Source: Angustibacter sp049994355 (lineage in GTDB: Bacteria; Actinomycetota; Actinomycetes; Actinomycetales; Angustibacteraceae). Taken from it: 64,000 bases of DNA. Numbering within the stretch: the stretch's first letter is position 1; each line of letters starts with the position of its first letter. The translations under genes were made by a program, and so were the position numbers. Location: the NCBI RefSeq assembly GCF_049994355.1, contig NZ_CP188257.1, forward strand, positions 3,162,001 through 3,226,000. The letters run 5' to 3'. Of the stretch, positions 34,543-43,356 are shown piece by piece. The notes beneath the pieces are model-generated. The model searched no databases and was not told where the DNA came from. It saw only the letters and a program-made list of their open reading frames with translations.

Positions 34543-35598
34543 TCAGCTGAGCATCGCGGCGACGAGCTCGCGACGGCTCCGGACGCCGACCTTGTCGAAG
34601 ACTGCCTTGAGGTGGTCCTGAACCGTGTTCTCGGTAATGTGCAGCGTCACAGAGATGGCCTTCGTCGCGGCTCCGCGTAGCACCAAGGTGGCCACCTCGC
34701 CCTCGCGAGGAGTCAGACCGTGGGTCGCCAGCCGCAGCGGCAGGGTGGTGCTCGCGTCGGCTTCCTCAATGACGATGGTGATGCCCTGCTCTCCGAACCG
34801 ACCGTTGAGGCGGGAAGCATGGACAGACAGCCATTGTCCGCTGTGCGTGTGGACGTGGGTCGTCGGCAGCGCTCCCGGCGCGGCCTTCCCGACCTCGATC
34901 GCACGCAGCGCCGAGGCGGCGGCGTAGATGCTGACCGGCAGCAGCAGGCCGTTCGCCGGGTGCATCTGCGTGAGGTAGGCCGACGCCTGAGCGGTCACTG
35001 CGATGAGGCTCAAGTCGTCGGCGAGCACGACGACGCCGGGCTCGTGGACGCGTCCGGCCGGCGCCGGCTGTCTCAGGAGCAGCGCCTGGCGAAGGGCATG
35101 ACCGAGATGCGGAGCGGCCGTGGCGACCAGCGTCAGCTCCGACTCGGTGAACCCGCTGGACTGATCCGTCCGGTGCAGGCAGAGATAGCCCCAGCACTTG
35201 GAGCCGGCGAGCAGCGCGACGCGGAGCTCGTCGCCGAACCCGAGCGGGCGCATGATGTCGCGGTAGCGCGGGCTGGCGAAGCGGTCTCCGGAGGTGACCG
35301 AATCCAACGAGGCGACATGACTCGAGGAGGTGGCCAGCGCGGCGAACTTGTTGACGTCCTCGGCGCCGAACTCGTTGTCCAGGAACAGCGGCATCGCAGT
35401 GGCGAGAGGGTCCTCGGCGAACCCTCCGGTGAACAACAGGCTCTGCGGGTCGGCGGTGGCAAAGAACGCAGCGTCGGCGGGTACAAGCCGACGCAAGGAG
35501 CGGAGCAACCTGCGCTGCAGGTCGGGCGCGTCCAGCCCGCTATGGCAATGCCGGACGAGATCCTGCAGTGCTGTCCGAGCTGGCGGGTGCCGCGCCAC
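34543..35598 (-). CDS. LuxR-family regulator with GAF-like N-terminus
   Basis: A 351-residue regulator. Residues about 20-170 look like a GAF sensor domain (VPADAAFFATADPQSLLFTG, LRVALLAGSKCWGYLCLHR), followed by a PAS-like segment (VVVLADDLSLIAVTAQASAY). The LuxR helix-turn-helix is at about 285-345 (LTPREGEVATLVLRGAATK, HITENTVQDHLKAVFDKVG). The GTG at 35598 leaves 87 bp before the divergent SnoaL-like gene; an ATG at 35682 would almost abut that gene. The ligand is unknown. Confidence 0.85.
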   Translation of the reverse strand: MARHPPARTALQDLVRHCHSGLDAPDLQRRLLRSLRRLVPADAAFFATADPQSLLFTGGFAEDPLATAMPLFLDNEFGAEDVNKFAALATSSSHVASLDSVTSGDRFASPRYRDIMRPLGFGDELRVALLAGSKCWGYLCLHRTDQSSGFTESELTLVATAAPHLGHALRQALLLRQPAPAGRVHEPGVVVLADDLSLIAVTAQASAYLTQMHPANGLLLPVSIYAAASALRAIEVGKAAPGALPTTHVHTHSGQWLSVHASRLNGRFGEQGITIVIEEADASTTLPLRLATHGLTPREGEVATLVLRGAATKAISVTLHITENTVQDHLKAVFDKVGVRSRRELVAAMLS

Positions 35599-35633
35599 GT
35601 TGCAAGTATCGACAGACCGAGGTGATTCGCCTA

Positions 35634-35651
35634 ATCCCAGCTTCCTGGGAT
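35634..35651. promoter_or_regulatory. Inverted repeat between luxR-type and SnoaL-like genes
   Basis: ATCCCAG (35634-35640), CTTC, CTGGGAT (35645-35651): a perfect 7-4-7 dyad in the divergent promoter region, a candidate operator for the LuxR-type protein. Confidence 0.4.
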
Positions 35652-35685
35652 GGTCTGACCGTCGAGCTGCGCCGACGCTCATGGC

Positions 35686-36102
35686 ATGACCAACAACAAG
35701 CAACTCGTCGACACGTTCATCCAGGAGCTCTTCAGCAAAGGAGACCTCGGTGCCGTCGACCGCTATCTCGATCCGCACTTCGTCAACCACGACCCGCCAT
35801 TTCCCGGCGCTCCTGATGGGCCAGAAGGGATGCGGCTGGCTGCGGCGTCGTTCCGCCAGGCACTGCCAGACTGGCACAGCGACCTCGAGCAGCTGGTCGA
35901 GGAGGACGACATCGTCGTCGAACGCTTCACCGCCAGCGGCACGCACACGGCGGCACCGCTGATGGGTGTCTCCGCGACAGGAACGACCATCACCGTGGCC
36001 GGGATCAACATCTTCAGGGTGGACGGCGACCGGATCGTCGAACGCTGGGGACGCCTGGACGAGGCCGGACTGCTCCGACAGCTCGGGCTGGTCCCCAGCT
36101 GA
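35686..36102 (+). CDS. SnoaL-like ester cyclase / NTF2-fold protein
   Basis: A 138-residue protein with the SnoaL-like pattern: LVDTFIQELFSKGDLGAVDR at the start, the PHFVNHDPP active-site stretch, DIVVERFTASGTHTAAPLMG in the middle and NIFRVDGDRIVERWGRLDEAG at the end. Members are polyketide cyclases or uncharacterised isomerases. There is no polyketide gene nearby, so the substrate is open. It is divergent from the LuxR-type regulator, which may control it. Confidence 0.85.
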   Translation: MTNNKQLVDTFIQELFSKGDLGAVDRYLDPHFVNHDPPFPGAPDGPEGMRLAAASFRQALPDWHSDLEQLVEEDDIVVERFTASGTHTAAPLMGVSATGTTITVAGINIFRVDGDRIVERWGRLDEAGLLRQLGLVPS

Positions 36103-36211
36103 GCTTCAGACCACGCCCTGCACGCCTCTTCATCCCCCTCTTATCTTGCGGCTGCTCCGCTGGTGGCCAGACCAGTGCCCCCACTGGCGACCCACGGCAG
36201 GAGGTTCGACG

Positions 36212-36964
36212 ATGTTCGCGAAGATCAGCAAGGGCATCCTGGCGGGCGCGGTGCTCGCTGCTGCGTCCACCATCCTCACGCCTGGCGTCGCGGCGGCGAG
36301 CAGCTGCCAGCTCCCGGTGTTCGGCCCCGGCGCTTCCTACCGCCCGCAGATCCGCCCGAGCGATTTCAGCCCGGACGTCACCAACCCCTTCTTCCCGCTC
36401 CCGGTCGGCCGCACGTACGTCTACACCGGGGTGAAGGACGGCAAGCGGGCGGTGGACCTGGTCCTCGCAAGCGCGCGGACCCGCATGGTGGACGGGGTCC
36501 GGACCCGGATCGTGCAGGACCGGCTCTACCTGGCCGGCGTCCTGGAGGAACGCACCGCTGACTACTACGCGCAGGACCGGTGCGGCAACGTCTGGTACTT
36601 CGGCGAGGACACCGCCGAGCTCGACGCCCACGGCCAGGTGACCAGCACCGAGGGAAGCTTCCACGCCGGGGTCGACGGGGCGCAGCCGGGCGTATTCATG
36701 CAGCGTCGTCCGCAGCTCGGCCGCTGGTTCCGGCAGGAGTGGTACGCCGGACAGGCCGAGGACACGTTCCGTGCAGTCGCACGGCACGTCGAGGTCACCG
36801 TTCCGTTCGGGTCGTTCCACGACGCGCTCCGAACCGAGGAGCGGACCGCCCTGGAGCCGCGGGTGCTGGACAACAAGTTCTACGTGCAGGGCATCGGCGT
36901 GGTGTCCGAGGCCTCCGTGACCGGGCCACGGGAAGTGCTGCGTCTGGTCGAGATCCTCTCCTGA
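36212..36964 (+). CDS. Secreted protein of unknown function
   Basis: A 250-residue exported protein with a signal peptide (about 1-30, TPGVAAA cleavage region). The mature part begins SCQLPVFGPG and has an FFPLPVGRTYVYTG block, a second cysteine in AQDRCGNVWYFGED, and FVPF-like beta-rich segments. The two cysteines may form a disulfide. I recall similar proteins annotated only as hypothetical in actinobacteria. AGGAGG lies 8 nt before the ATG. It lies 46 nt upstream of the two-component pair on the same strand and is probably co-transcribed with it. Confidence 0.8.
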   Translation: MFAKISKGILAGAVLAAASTILTPGVAAASSCQLPVFGPGASYRPQIRPSDFSPDVTNPFFPLPVGRTYVYTGVKDGKRAVDLVLASARTRMVDGVRTRIVQDRLYLAGVLEERTADYYAQDRCGNVWYFGEDTAELDAHGQVTSTEGSFHAGVDGAQPGVFMQRRPQLGRWFRQEWYAGQAEDTFRAVARHVEVTVPFGSFHDALRTEERTALEPRVLDNKFYVQGIGVVSEASVTGPREVLRLVEILS

Positions 36965-37010
36965 GGACAAGATCTGCCTACGCTGGTCCCCCGAGAGGCC
37001 GGTGCTGCCG

Positions 37011-37694
37011 ATGCGCTTGCTGGTGGTCGACGACGAACCCGCCATGGCCTCGGTGCTGTCCCGCGGTCTCGCCGAGAACGGGTATGCGGTCGATGTCGCA
37101 GCCGACGGCACCCAAGCCCTGTGGCTGGCCACGGAGAACGACTACGACGTCGTCGTCCTGGACATCGGGCTGCCCGACCTCGACGGGCTCGAAGTTCTGG
37201 CCCGGCTGCGCGCGAGCGGACGACGCGTGCCGATCCTGCTGCTCACCGCCCACGACCGCATCCAGGACCGGGTGGACGGTCTGGACGCCGGCGCCGACGA
37301 CTACCTGGTCAAGCCGTTCGCGTTCCCCGAGCTGCTGGCTCGGATCCGGGCGATGGCGCGTCGGGGGCCGGTCGCGCGGCCGAGCAGACTCGTCGTCGAC
37401 GATCTCGAGCTCGACCCGGCCACCCGGCAGGTGCATCGTGCCGGCCGGCAGATCGTGTTGACGCACAAGGAGTTCGCACTTTTGGAGTGCCTGATGAGGG
37501 CTCCCGGTCAGGTGCTCTCGCGCTCGTACCTCATCGAGCATGTCTGGGACGTCGCCTTCGACCGCGACTCGAACGTCGTGGACGTCTACGTCGGCTACCT
37601 GCGCGCGAAGGTGGACAAGCCGTTCGCGAGGCAGTCGCTGCGCACGGTGCGCGGCGCCGGGTACGTCATCGGCGGTGACGGTGTCCAGCCCTGA
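37011..37694 (+). CDS. OmpR/PhoB-type response regulator
   Basis: A 227-residue regulator: receiver domain (MRLLVVDDEPAMASVL, phospho-acceptor in DVVVLDIGLPDLDG near 51, Lys in YLVKPFAFPELLARI) and a winged-helix DNA-binding domain at about 130-222 (LTHKEFALLECLMRAPGQVL, VDVYVGYLRAKVDKP). The ATG at 37011 was preferred; a GTG at 37002 would add three residues. It is upstream of and overlaps the sensor kinase gene. Confidence 0.95.
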   Translation: MRLLVVDDEPAMASVLSRGLAENGYAVDVAADGTQALWLATENDYDVVVLDIGLPDLDGLEVLARLRASGRRVPILLLTAHDRIQDRVDGLDAGADDYLVKPFAFPELLARIRAMARRGPVARPSRLVVDDLELDPATRQVHRAGRQIVLTHKEFALLECLMRAPGQVLSRSYLIEHVWDVAFDRDSNVVDVYVGYLRAKVDKPFARQSLRTVRGAGYVIGGDGVQP

Positions 37695-39075
37695 GCGTGG
37701 CGGCCGACCGCGAGCCTCGTTGCGACTGCGGCTGACCGCGGCTTTCACGCTGTCGATGGCTGTGGTCCTCGCGACCCTGGGGGTGCTGCTCTACCTCAGT
37801 CTCAGCCACGAGCTGCTCGCCGGCATCGACCGCGACCTCGGCGCCCGCGCCGACGCGCTGACCAGCGCGCTGGCGGCCGACCCCGGCATCCCGTTGGAGG
37901 GCGGACACCGCTTCGTCGACCCGGACGAGGCGTTCGCCCAGGTGCTGGACGTCCGTGGCCGCCTGCTCGACGCCACCGCAGGGGTGAGCGGCGCGGCGCT
38001 GCTCACGCCGGCGCAAGCGACGGCCGCCACGCGGGCTCGGTTCAGCACGATGCCGGCCTCGGCGCGCGACGACCCGCGGCGACTGCTCGCGGTGCCGTCG
38101 ACCGTCGGCGGGCAACCCAGGATCGTGGTCGTCGGCCAGACTCTCGGTGACCGTGAGGACGCGCTGCATCGCCTGCTGGTCGCCGAGATCCTGGTCGGCG
38201 GGGCGGCCCTGGTCCTGACGTCGGCGGCCGGATGGATGCTGGCCGGTGCAGCCCTGCGCCCGGTCGAGCGGATGCGCGCTCGTGCCGCCCGGCTCGCCGA
38301 GGTCGGCGGCCGCGACCTGCTGCCGGTACCCGGGACCGGTGACGAGCTGAGCCGGTTGGCCGAGACGCTCAACTCCCTTCTGGCGCACCAGCAGGCGGCG
38401 CTGGACCGCGAGCACCGCTTCGTCGACGACGCCAGCCACGAGCTGCGCACCCCGCTCGCCGTGCTGAAGGCGGAGCTGGACCTGGCCCTGTCTCGGCCGC
38501 GCACGGCGAACGAGCTGCTCGAGACGGTGCGCACGTCGGCCGGTGAGACCGACCGGCTGGTGCGGCTCGCCGAGGATCTGCTGGTGCTCGCCCGCGTGCG
38601 GGAACGTGGGCTGCCCCTGCGGTACCAACCGGTCGACCTGCCCGAGCTGCTGGCCTCAGCCGTGGCCCCGCTGGTGGCGCAGGCAGCGGACGACGGTCGC
38701 GAGCTGCGGATCGAGGCGCCGCAACAGCCCGTCGAGGTGGACCCCGACCGGGTCCGCCAGGCGGTGCTGAACCTTGTCGAGAACGCCCTGCACCATGGCC
38801 TGGGCGACATCACGCTGAGCGCCGCCGTCGTCCGCGAGGGCGTGCTGATCGAGGTCCACGACCAGGGCCCGGGTTTCGCCGACTCGATCGGTGCATCAGC
38901 CTTCGAACCGTTCCGCCGGGGCAGGCCGGGTTCCCGCCCCGAGGGCGGTGCAGGACTCGGGCTGACCATCGTGAAGGCGGTCGCGGACGCGCACGGCGGC
39001 AGCGTGAGCACCTACGCCGACGCGGACGGCACCGGCGTCCGGCTGCTGGTGCCGCCTGCCGCGCCGACGGACTAG
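37681..39075 (+). CDS. Two-component sensor histidine kinase
   Basis: A 464-residue kinase: transmembrane helix at about 18-42, an extracytoplasmic sensor region of about 120 residues, a second helix near 170-195, HAMP linker (ALRPVERMRARAARL), phospho-acceptor HELRTPLAVLKAELDLALS (His near 258), and HATPase_c with VLNLVENALHHGLG and GGAGLGLTIVKAVADAHGG. The GTG at 37681 overlaps the regulator gene by 14 nt; a GTG at 37675 is also possible. The signal is unknown. Confidence 0.93.
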   Translation: MSSPERGGRPRASLRLRLTAAFTLSMAVVLATLGVLLYLSLSHELLAGIDRDLGARADALTSALAADPGIPLEGGHRFVDPDEAFAQVLDVRGRLLDATAGVSGAALLTPAQATAATRARFSTMPASARDDPRRLLAVPSTVGGQPRIVVVGQTLGDREDALHRLLVAEILVGGAALVLTSAAGWMLAGAALRPVERMRARAARLAEVGGRDLLPVPGTGDELSRLAETLNSLLAHQQAALDREHRFVDDASHELRTPLAVLKAELDLALSRPRTANELLETVRTSAGETDRLVRLAEDLLVLARVRERGLPLRYQPVDLPELLASAVAPLVAQAADDGRELRIEAPQQPVEVDPDRVRQAVLNLVENALHHGLGDITLSAAVVREGVLIEVHDQGPGFADSIGASAFEPFRRGRPGSRPEGGAGLGLTIVKAVADAHGGSVSTYADADGTGVRLLVPPAAPTD

Positions 39076-39788
39076 CCACGCCGCAGGCGCGCCGCTTCGA
39101 TCAGCGCCACGAAGACCCGCGGGTCGGCACCGACCTCCGGGTGCCACTGCACGCCGACCCGCCAGGTCGCGTCCGGCGCCTCGATCGCCTCCAGAACACC
39201 GTCGTCCGCCCAGCCGACCTGGTCGTAGCCGGGACAGGTCAGGACTCCCTGGTGGTGGTAGGTCGGGACGTCGACCCGTTCACCGAGCGCGTTTCCCAGC
39301 CGGGAGCCCGGCGTCAGCCGGACGCCGTGCTCGCCGTACTGCCCCGGTCCGGGCGAGTGCCGGTCGTGGCCGACCCGGTCGGGCAGGTGCTGCTCCAGCG
39401 CACCGCCCGCCGCGACGGCCATCACCTGCATCCCGCGGCACACGCCGAGCAGGGGCAGGTCCGCCCGCACCGCGGCATCGACCAGCGCGACCTCGGCATC
39501 GTCCCGGTCCGGCCGGGGCGCCTGCAGCACCGGGTGCGGCTGTTCGCCGTAGCGGGCCGGGTCGACGTCCGCGCCGCCGGCCAGCACGAGCCCGTCGAGC
39601 GCCGCCACCACCCGGTCGGCGTCCGCTGCGTCGAGACAGTGCTCAGGTGGCACCAGCAGCACCCGGGCGCCGGCCGCCCGCAAGGCGTCGACGTACGCGG
39701 CCGGTACCAGCACCGCGGGGACGTCCCGCCAGACGCCCCACGAGGCGGGCTCGGCGTAGCAGGTGAGCCCGATCAGCGGCGCGCTCAC
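39072..39788 (-). CDS. Gamma-glutamyl hydrolase of the PuuD type (class I GATase fold)
   Basis: A 238-residue protein with the catalytic Cys in LLGVCRGMQVMAV (near 113) and the His/Glu pair in GVQWHPEVGADP (near 213). PuuD-type enzymes cut gamma-glutamyl-amines made earlier in the pathway, here freeing glutamate from the oxidised intermediate. It is the last gene of the six-gene operon. The GTG at 39788 is 10 nt after the SDR stop, with GAGGG upstream. The hydrolase identity is strong; the exact gamma-glutamyl substrate is inferred. Confidence 0.88.
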   Translation of the reverse strand: MSAPLIGLTCYAEPASWGVWRDVPAVLVPAAYVDALRAAGARVLLVPPEHCLDAADADRVVAALDGLVLAGGADVDPARYGEQPHPVLQAPRPDRDDAEVALVDAAVRADLPLLGVCRGMQVMAVAAGGALEQHLPDRVGHDRHSPGPGQYGEHGVRLTPGSRLGNALGERVDVPTYHHQGVLTCPGYDQVGWADDGVLEAIEAPDATWRVGVQWHPEVGADPRVFVALIEAARLRRG

Positions 39789-39798
39789 GGCCGAGCCC

Positions 39799-40566
39799 TC
39801 ACAGCGGGGTGACGTAGGCGCCGCTGATCCCGCCGTCGACCAGGAACTGCGAGGCGGTGATGAAGCTGGAGTCGTCACTGGCCAGGAAGGCCACGGCGGC
39901 CGCGATCTCGTCGGGCTCTGCGAAGCGGCCGAGCGGTACGTGCACCAGACGTCGGGCGGCCCGCTCGGGATCGGCGGCGAACAGCTCCTGCAGCAGCGGG
40001 GTGTTCACCGGGCCGGGACACAGCGCGTTCACCCGCACCCCCTGGCGGGCGAACTGCACACCGAGCTCGCGCGACATCGACAGCACGCCACCCTTGCTGG
40101 CCGTGTACGAGATCTGGGAGGTCGCCGCGCCCATCACGGCCACGAAGGAGGCGGTGTTGATGATCGACCCCCTTTCCTGCTCGAGCATGTAGGGCAGCAC
40201 GGCCTTGCAGCACAGGTACACACTGGTCAGGTTCACCTCCTGCACGCGTCGCCAGGCATCGATGCCGGTCTCCAGGATCGAGTCGTCGTCCGGCGGGGAG
40301 ATGCCCGCGTTGTTGAACGCGACGTCCACGGTGCCGAACGCCTGCTTCGCGGCGGCGAACAGCGCGTCGACCTGGTCGGCGTCCGTGACGTCGCAGTGCA
40401 CGTACCGCCCGCCGACCTCGTCGGCCGCCTGCGGGCCTCGCTGGTCGTCCACGTCGCCGATCACCACGTGCCCGCCCTCGGCGGCGAACCGCCGCACGGT
40501 GGCCAGCCCGATGCCGCTGCACCCGCCGGTCACCACGCAGACCCTGCCATCCAGCCGTCCTGGCAT
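39799..40566 (-). CDS. Short-chain dehydrogenase/reductase
   Basis: A 255-residue classical SDR: Rossmann motif VVTGGCSGIGLATVRRFA, NNAGIS, catalytic YTASKGGV with Tyr and Lys spaced by three residues, and the PGPVNTPLL loop. An Asp after the second strand (GDVDDQ) suggests NAD preference. In the operon it lies between the aldehyde dehydrogenase and hydrolase, where an alcohol or amine oxidation step is needed. It may therefore oxidise a gamma-glutamyl amino alcohol; the alternative is an unrelated reductase. Confidence 0.88.
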   Translation of the reverse strand: MPGRLDGRVCVVTGGCSGIGLATVRRFAAEGGHVVIGDVDDQRGPQAADEVGGRYVHCDVTDADQVDALFAAAKQAFGTVDVAFNNAGISPPDDDSILETGIDAWRRVQEVNLTSVYLCCKAVLPYMLEQERGSIINTASFVAVMGAATSQISYTASKGGVLSMSRELGVQFARQGVRVNALCPGPVNTPLLQELFAADPERAARRLVHVPLGRFAEPDEIAAAVAFLASDDSSFITASQFLVDGGISGAYVTPL

Positions 40567-40587
40567 GCCCCGCCCCTTCCCCTCGGC

Positions 40588-41985
40588 TCACTCGCTCGTC
40601 GCGATGAAGACGTTCTTGACCTCGGTGAACGAGTCCAGCGCGTCCGGTCCGAGCTCGCGTCCGAGGCCGGACTGCTTGAACCCGCCGAACGGCGTGCTGT
40701 ACCGCACGGACGAGTGCGAGTTCACGGACAGGTTTCCCGCCTGCACCCCGCGGGACACCCGAAGCGCCCGACCGACGTCCCGAGTCCAGATCGACCCGGA
40801 CAGCCCGTACGCCGTGTCGTTGGCCATCGCCACGGCGTCGGCCTCGTCCTCGAACGGCAGCACCGCGACGACCGGACCGAACACCTCCTCGCGCCACACG
40901 GCGTCCTGCACCGACCGGGGTCGGACGACGGTCGGCGGGTACCAGTAGCCCGCCCCCTGCGGTGCCGACCCGCGGAACAGGACGTCGACCGGCTCGGCCG
41001 CGCCCTCCACGAACGACCGCACCCGCTCACGCTGACCGGCGCTGATCAGCGGACCCATCTCGGCGTCCGGCGAGGACGGGTCCATCACCCGCACCCCCTG
41101 CACGGCGACCTCGAACCGCTCCATGAACCGGTCGAAGACGCTGCGCTGCACCAGGATCCGGCTGCGCGCGCAGCAGTCCTGGCCGGCGTTGTCGAACACC
41201 GCGTACGGCGCCGCGGCCGCCGCCAGCTCCAGGTCGGCGTCCTCGAACACGATGTTCGCGCTCTTGCCGCCGAGCTCCAGCGTGATGCGCTTGACCTGGT
41301 CCGCGGCCCCGCGCATGATCCGCTGACCGACCGCGGTCGAGCCGGTGAAGCAGATCTTGCGCACCAGCGGGTGGGTGACGAACCGCTCCCCCACCACCGA
41401 ACCCTGGCCCGGCAGCACCGACAGCAGGTGCTCGGGCAGGCCGGCGTCGAGGGCGAGCTCGCCCAGCCGCACCGCGGTCAGCGGGGTCAGCTCGGCCGGC
41501 TTCAGGACGACGGCGTTCCCGGCGGCCAGGGCCGGGGCGAAACCCCAGCCGGCGATCGGCATCGGGAAGTTCCACGGCACGATGACGGCGACCACGCCGA
41601 GCGGCTCCTTGAAGGTGATGTCGACGCCTTCGGCAACCGGGATCTGCCGGCCGAAGAGCCGTTCCGGCGCAGCGGAGTAGTAGGCCAGCACGTCGCGGAC
41701 GTTGCCCGCCTCCCAGCGGGCGTTGCTGAGCGTGTGGCCGGCGCCGCGCACCTCGAGTAGGGCCAGCTCCTCGAGATGGGCGTCCACGACCTCGGCGAAC
41801 CGGCGCAGGGCTCGGGCGCGGTCGGCCGGCGCCAGCGCGGCCCAGCCTCGCTGCGCTACGGACGCCTGCTCGATCGCCTGGTCGGTCCGGTCGACGTCGG
41901 CCAGCTGGACGGTCTCGATCAGCTGCTCGGTGGCCGGGTCCAGCACATCGTGACTGCGGTGCACGGTCCGCTCGGACATCGTCAC
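40588..41985 (-). CDS. NAD(P)-dependent aldehyde dehydrogenase
   Basis: A 465-residue ALDH superfamily enzyme. The catalytic Cys is in NAGQDCCARSRI (near 270), the general-base Glu in ITLELGGKSANI (near 237), and the cofactor loop in CFTGSTAVGQRIM. Length is slightly short of the usual 480-500. In context it would oxidise a gamma-glutamyl aminoaldehyde, like PuuC. The GTG at 41985 overlaps the stop of the GS-like gene (GTGA); an ATG at 41979 is an alternative. Confidence 0.9.
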   Translation of the reverse strand: MTMSERTVHRSHDVLDPATEQLIETVQLADVDRTDQAIEQASVAQRGWAALAPADRARALRRFAEVVDAHLEELALLEVRGAGHTLSNARWEAGNVRDVLAYYSAAPERLFGRQIPVAEGVDITFKEPLGVVAVIVPWNFPMPIAGWGFAPALAAGNAVVLKPAELTPLTAVRLGELALDAGLPEHLLSVLPGQGSVVGERFVTHPLVRKICFTGSTAVGQRIMRGAADQVKRITLELGGKSANIVFEDADLELAAAAAPYAVFDNAGQDCCARSRILVQRSVFDRFMERFEVAVQGVRVMDPSSPDAEMGPLISAGQRERVRSFVEGAAEPVDVLFRGSAPQGAGYWYPPTVVRPRSVQDAVWREEVFGPVVAVLPFEDEADAVAMANDTAYGLSGSIWTRDVGRALRVSRGVQAGNLSVNSHSSVRYSTPFGGFKQSGLGRELGPDALDSFTEVKNVFIATSE

Positions 41986-43334
41986 AGCCTCTCGAACCCG
42001 CGCACGCGCTCCCAGTCCGTGACGGCCGACTCGAAGGCCGCCAGCTCGACGTCGGCCGCGTTGACGTAGTGGTCCACCACGCCGTCGCCGAACACCTGAT
42101 GGGCGAGCTCGGACGCGGCGAACAGGTCGCGCGCGTCGCGCAGCGTGTGCGGGACGGTGGGCTTGTCCGACACGTAGGCGTTGCCCTCGAAGGCGGGTTC
42201 GAGCTCGAGCGACTGCTCGATGCCGTGCAGGCCGCCGGCCAGCATGGCGGACAGCGCCAGGTAGGGGTTCACGTCGCCGCCCGGCAGCCGGTTCTCCAGC
42301 CGCAGCCCGGCGCCATGCCCGACGACGCGCAGCGAGCAGGTGCGGTTGTCCCGACCCCAGGCGACCGCGGTCGGCGCGAACGAGCCTGGCGCGAAACGCT
42401 TGTAGGAGTTGACGTTCGGCGCGTAGAGCAGGGTGAACTCACGCATCGTGTCCTGCACGCCGGCCACGAACTGCTCGAACAGCTCGGTCGGCCCGGAGCC
42501 CTCGTCGAAGACGATCGAGCCGTCCGTGCCGCGCAGGCTCATGTGGATGTGGCAGGAGTTCCCCTCGCGCTGGTCGTACTTGGCCATGAAGGTGATCGAC
42601 TTGCCGTGCAGTGCGGCGATCTCCTTGGCGCCGGTCTTGTAGACGCTGTGGTTGTCCGCGGTCTTGAGCACCTCGTCGTACAGGAACGCGATCTCGTGCT
42701 GGCCGAGGTTGCACTCGCCCTTGGCCGACTCGACGGTCAGCCCGGCGCTGTACATGTGCTGCCGGATGTCACGCAGCAGCGGCTCGACCCGGGTGCCACC
42801 CAGGATCGAGTAGTCCACGTTGTAGCGGTTGGCCGGCGTGAGCTCGCGGTAGCCGCTGTCCCAGGCCTGCTCGTAGCTGGTGTCGAAGACCATGAACTCG
42901 AGCTCGGTGCCGGCGAAGGCCGAGTAGCCGAGCTGCCGGGCCCGCTCGACCTGCGCCGCCAGGATCTGCCGTGGTGCCTGCTCGACCGGACCACCGCCGA
43001 TCCAGGCCAGGTCGCACTGCACCATGGCCGTCCCAGGCACCCAGGGGGTCAGCCGCAGGGTCGACAGGTCGAGCACGAACTCCATGTCGCCGTAGCCGGT
43101 ACCCCAGGAGCTGATCGTGTAGCCGTCGACCGTGTTCATGTCGACGTCGACGGCCAGCAGGTAGTTGCAGCCCTCGGTCCCGTGCTCGAGCACCGTCTCC
43201 AGGAAGAACGGCGCGTGGATCCTCTTGCCCTGCAGCCTGCCCTGCATGTCGGTGAAGGCCACGACGACCGTGTCGACGTCGCCGTTGCTCACCCGACGGC
43301 GCAGCTCGCCGATGGTCAGCGGTCCAATGGACAT
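41982..43334 (-). CDS. Glutamine synthetase-like gamma-glutamylating ligase
   Basis: A 450-residue GS-fold protein: N-terminal beta-grasp (TDMQGRLQGKRI), metal and glutamate ligands in FAGTELEFMVF and AKGECNLGQHEIAF, HIHMSLRG, and the C-terminal RLENRLPGGDVNPYLALSA. The family of PuuA, GlnA3 and GlnA4 attaches glutamate to polyamines or ethanolamine with ATP instead of making glutamine. Its permease, dehydrogenase and hydrolase neighbours support this role. GGAGGGG lies upstream of the ATG. Confidence 0.9.
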   Translation of the reverse strand: MSIGPLTIGELRRRVSNGDVDTVVVAFTDMQGRLQGKRIHAPFFLETVLEHGTEGCNYLLAVDVDMNTVDGYTISSWGTGYGDMEFVLDLSTLRLTPWVPGTAMVQCDLAWIGGGPVEQAPRQILAAQVERARQLGYSAFAGTELEFMVFDTSYEQAWDSGYRELTPANRYNVDYSILGGTRVEPLLRDIRQHMYSAGLTVESAKGECNLGQHEIAFLYDEVLKTADNHSVYKTGAKEIAALHGKSITFMAKYDQREGNSCHIHMSLRGTDGSIVFDEGSGPTELFEQFVAGVQDTMREFTLLYAPNVNSYKRFAPGSFAPTAVAWGRDNRTCSLRVVGHGAGLRLENRLPGGDVNPYLALSAMLAGGLHGIEQSLELEPAFEGNAYVSDKPTVPHTLRDARDLFAASELAHQVFGDGVVDHYVNAADVELAAFESAVTDWERVRGFERL

Positions 43335-43356
43335 GGACAGTCCCCTCCAACCGTTC

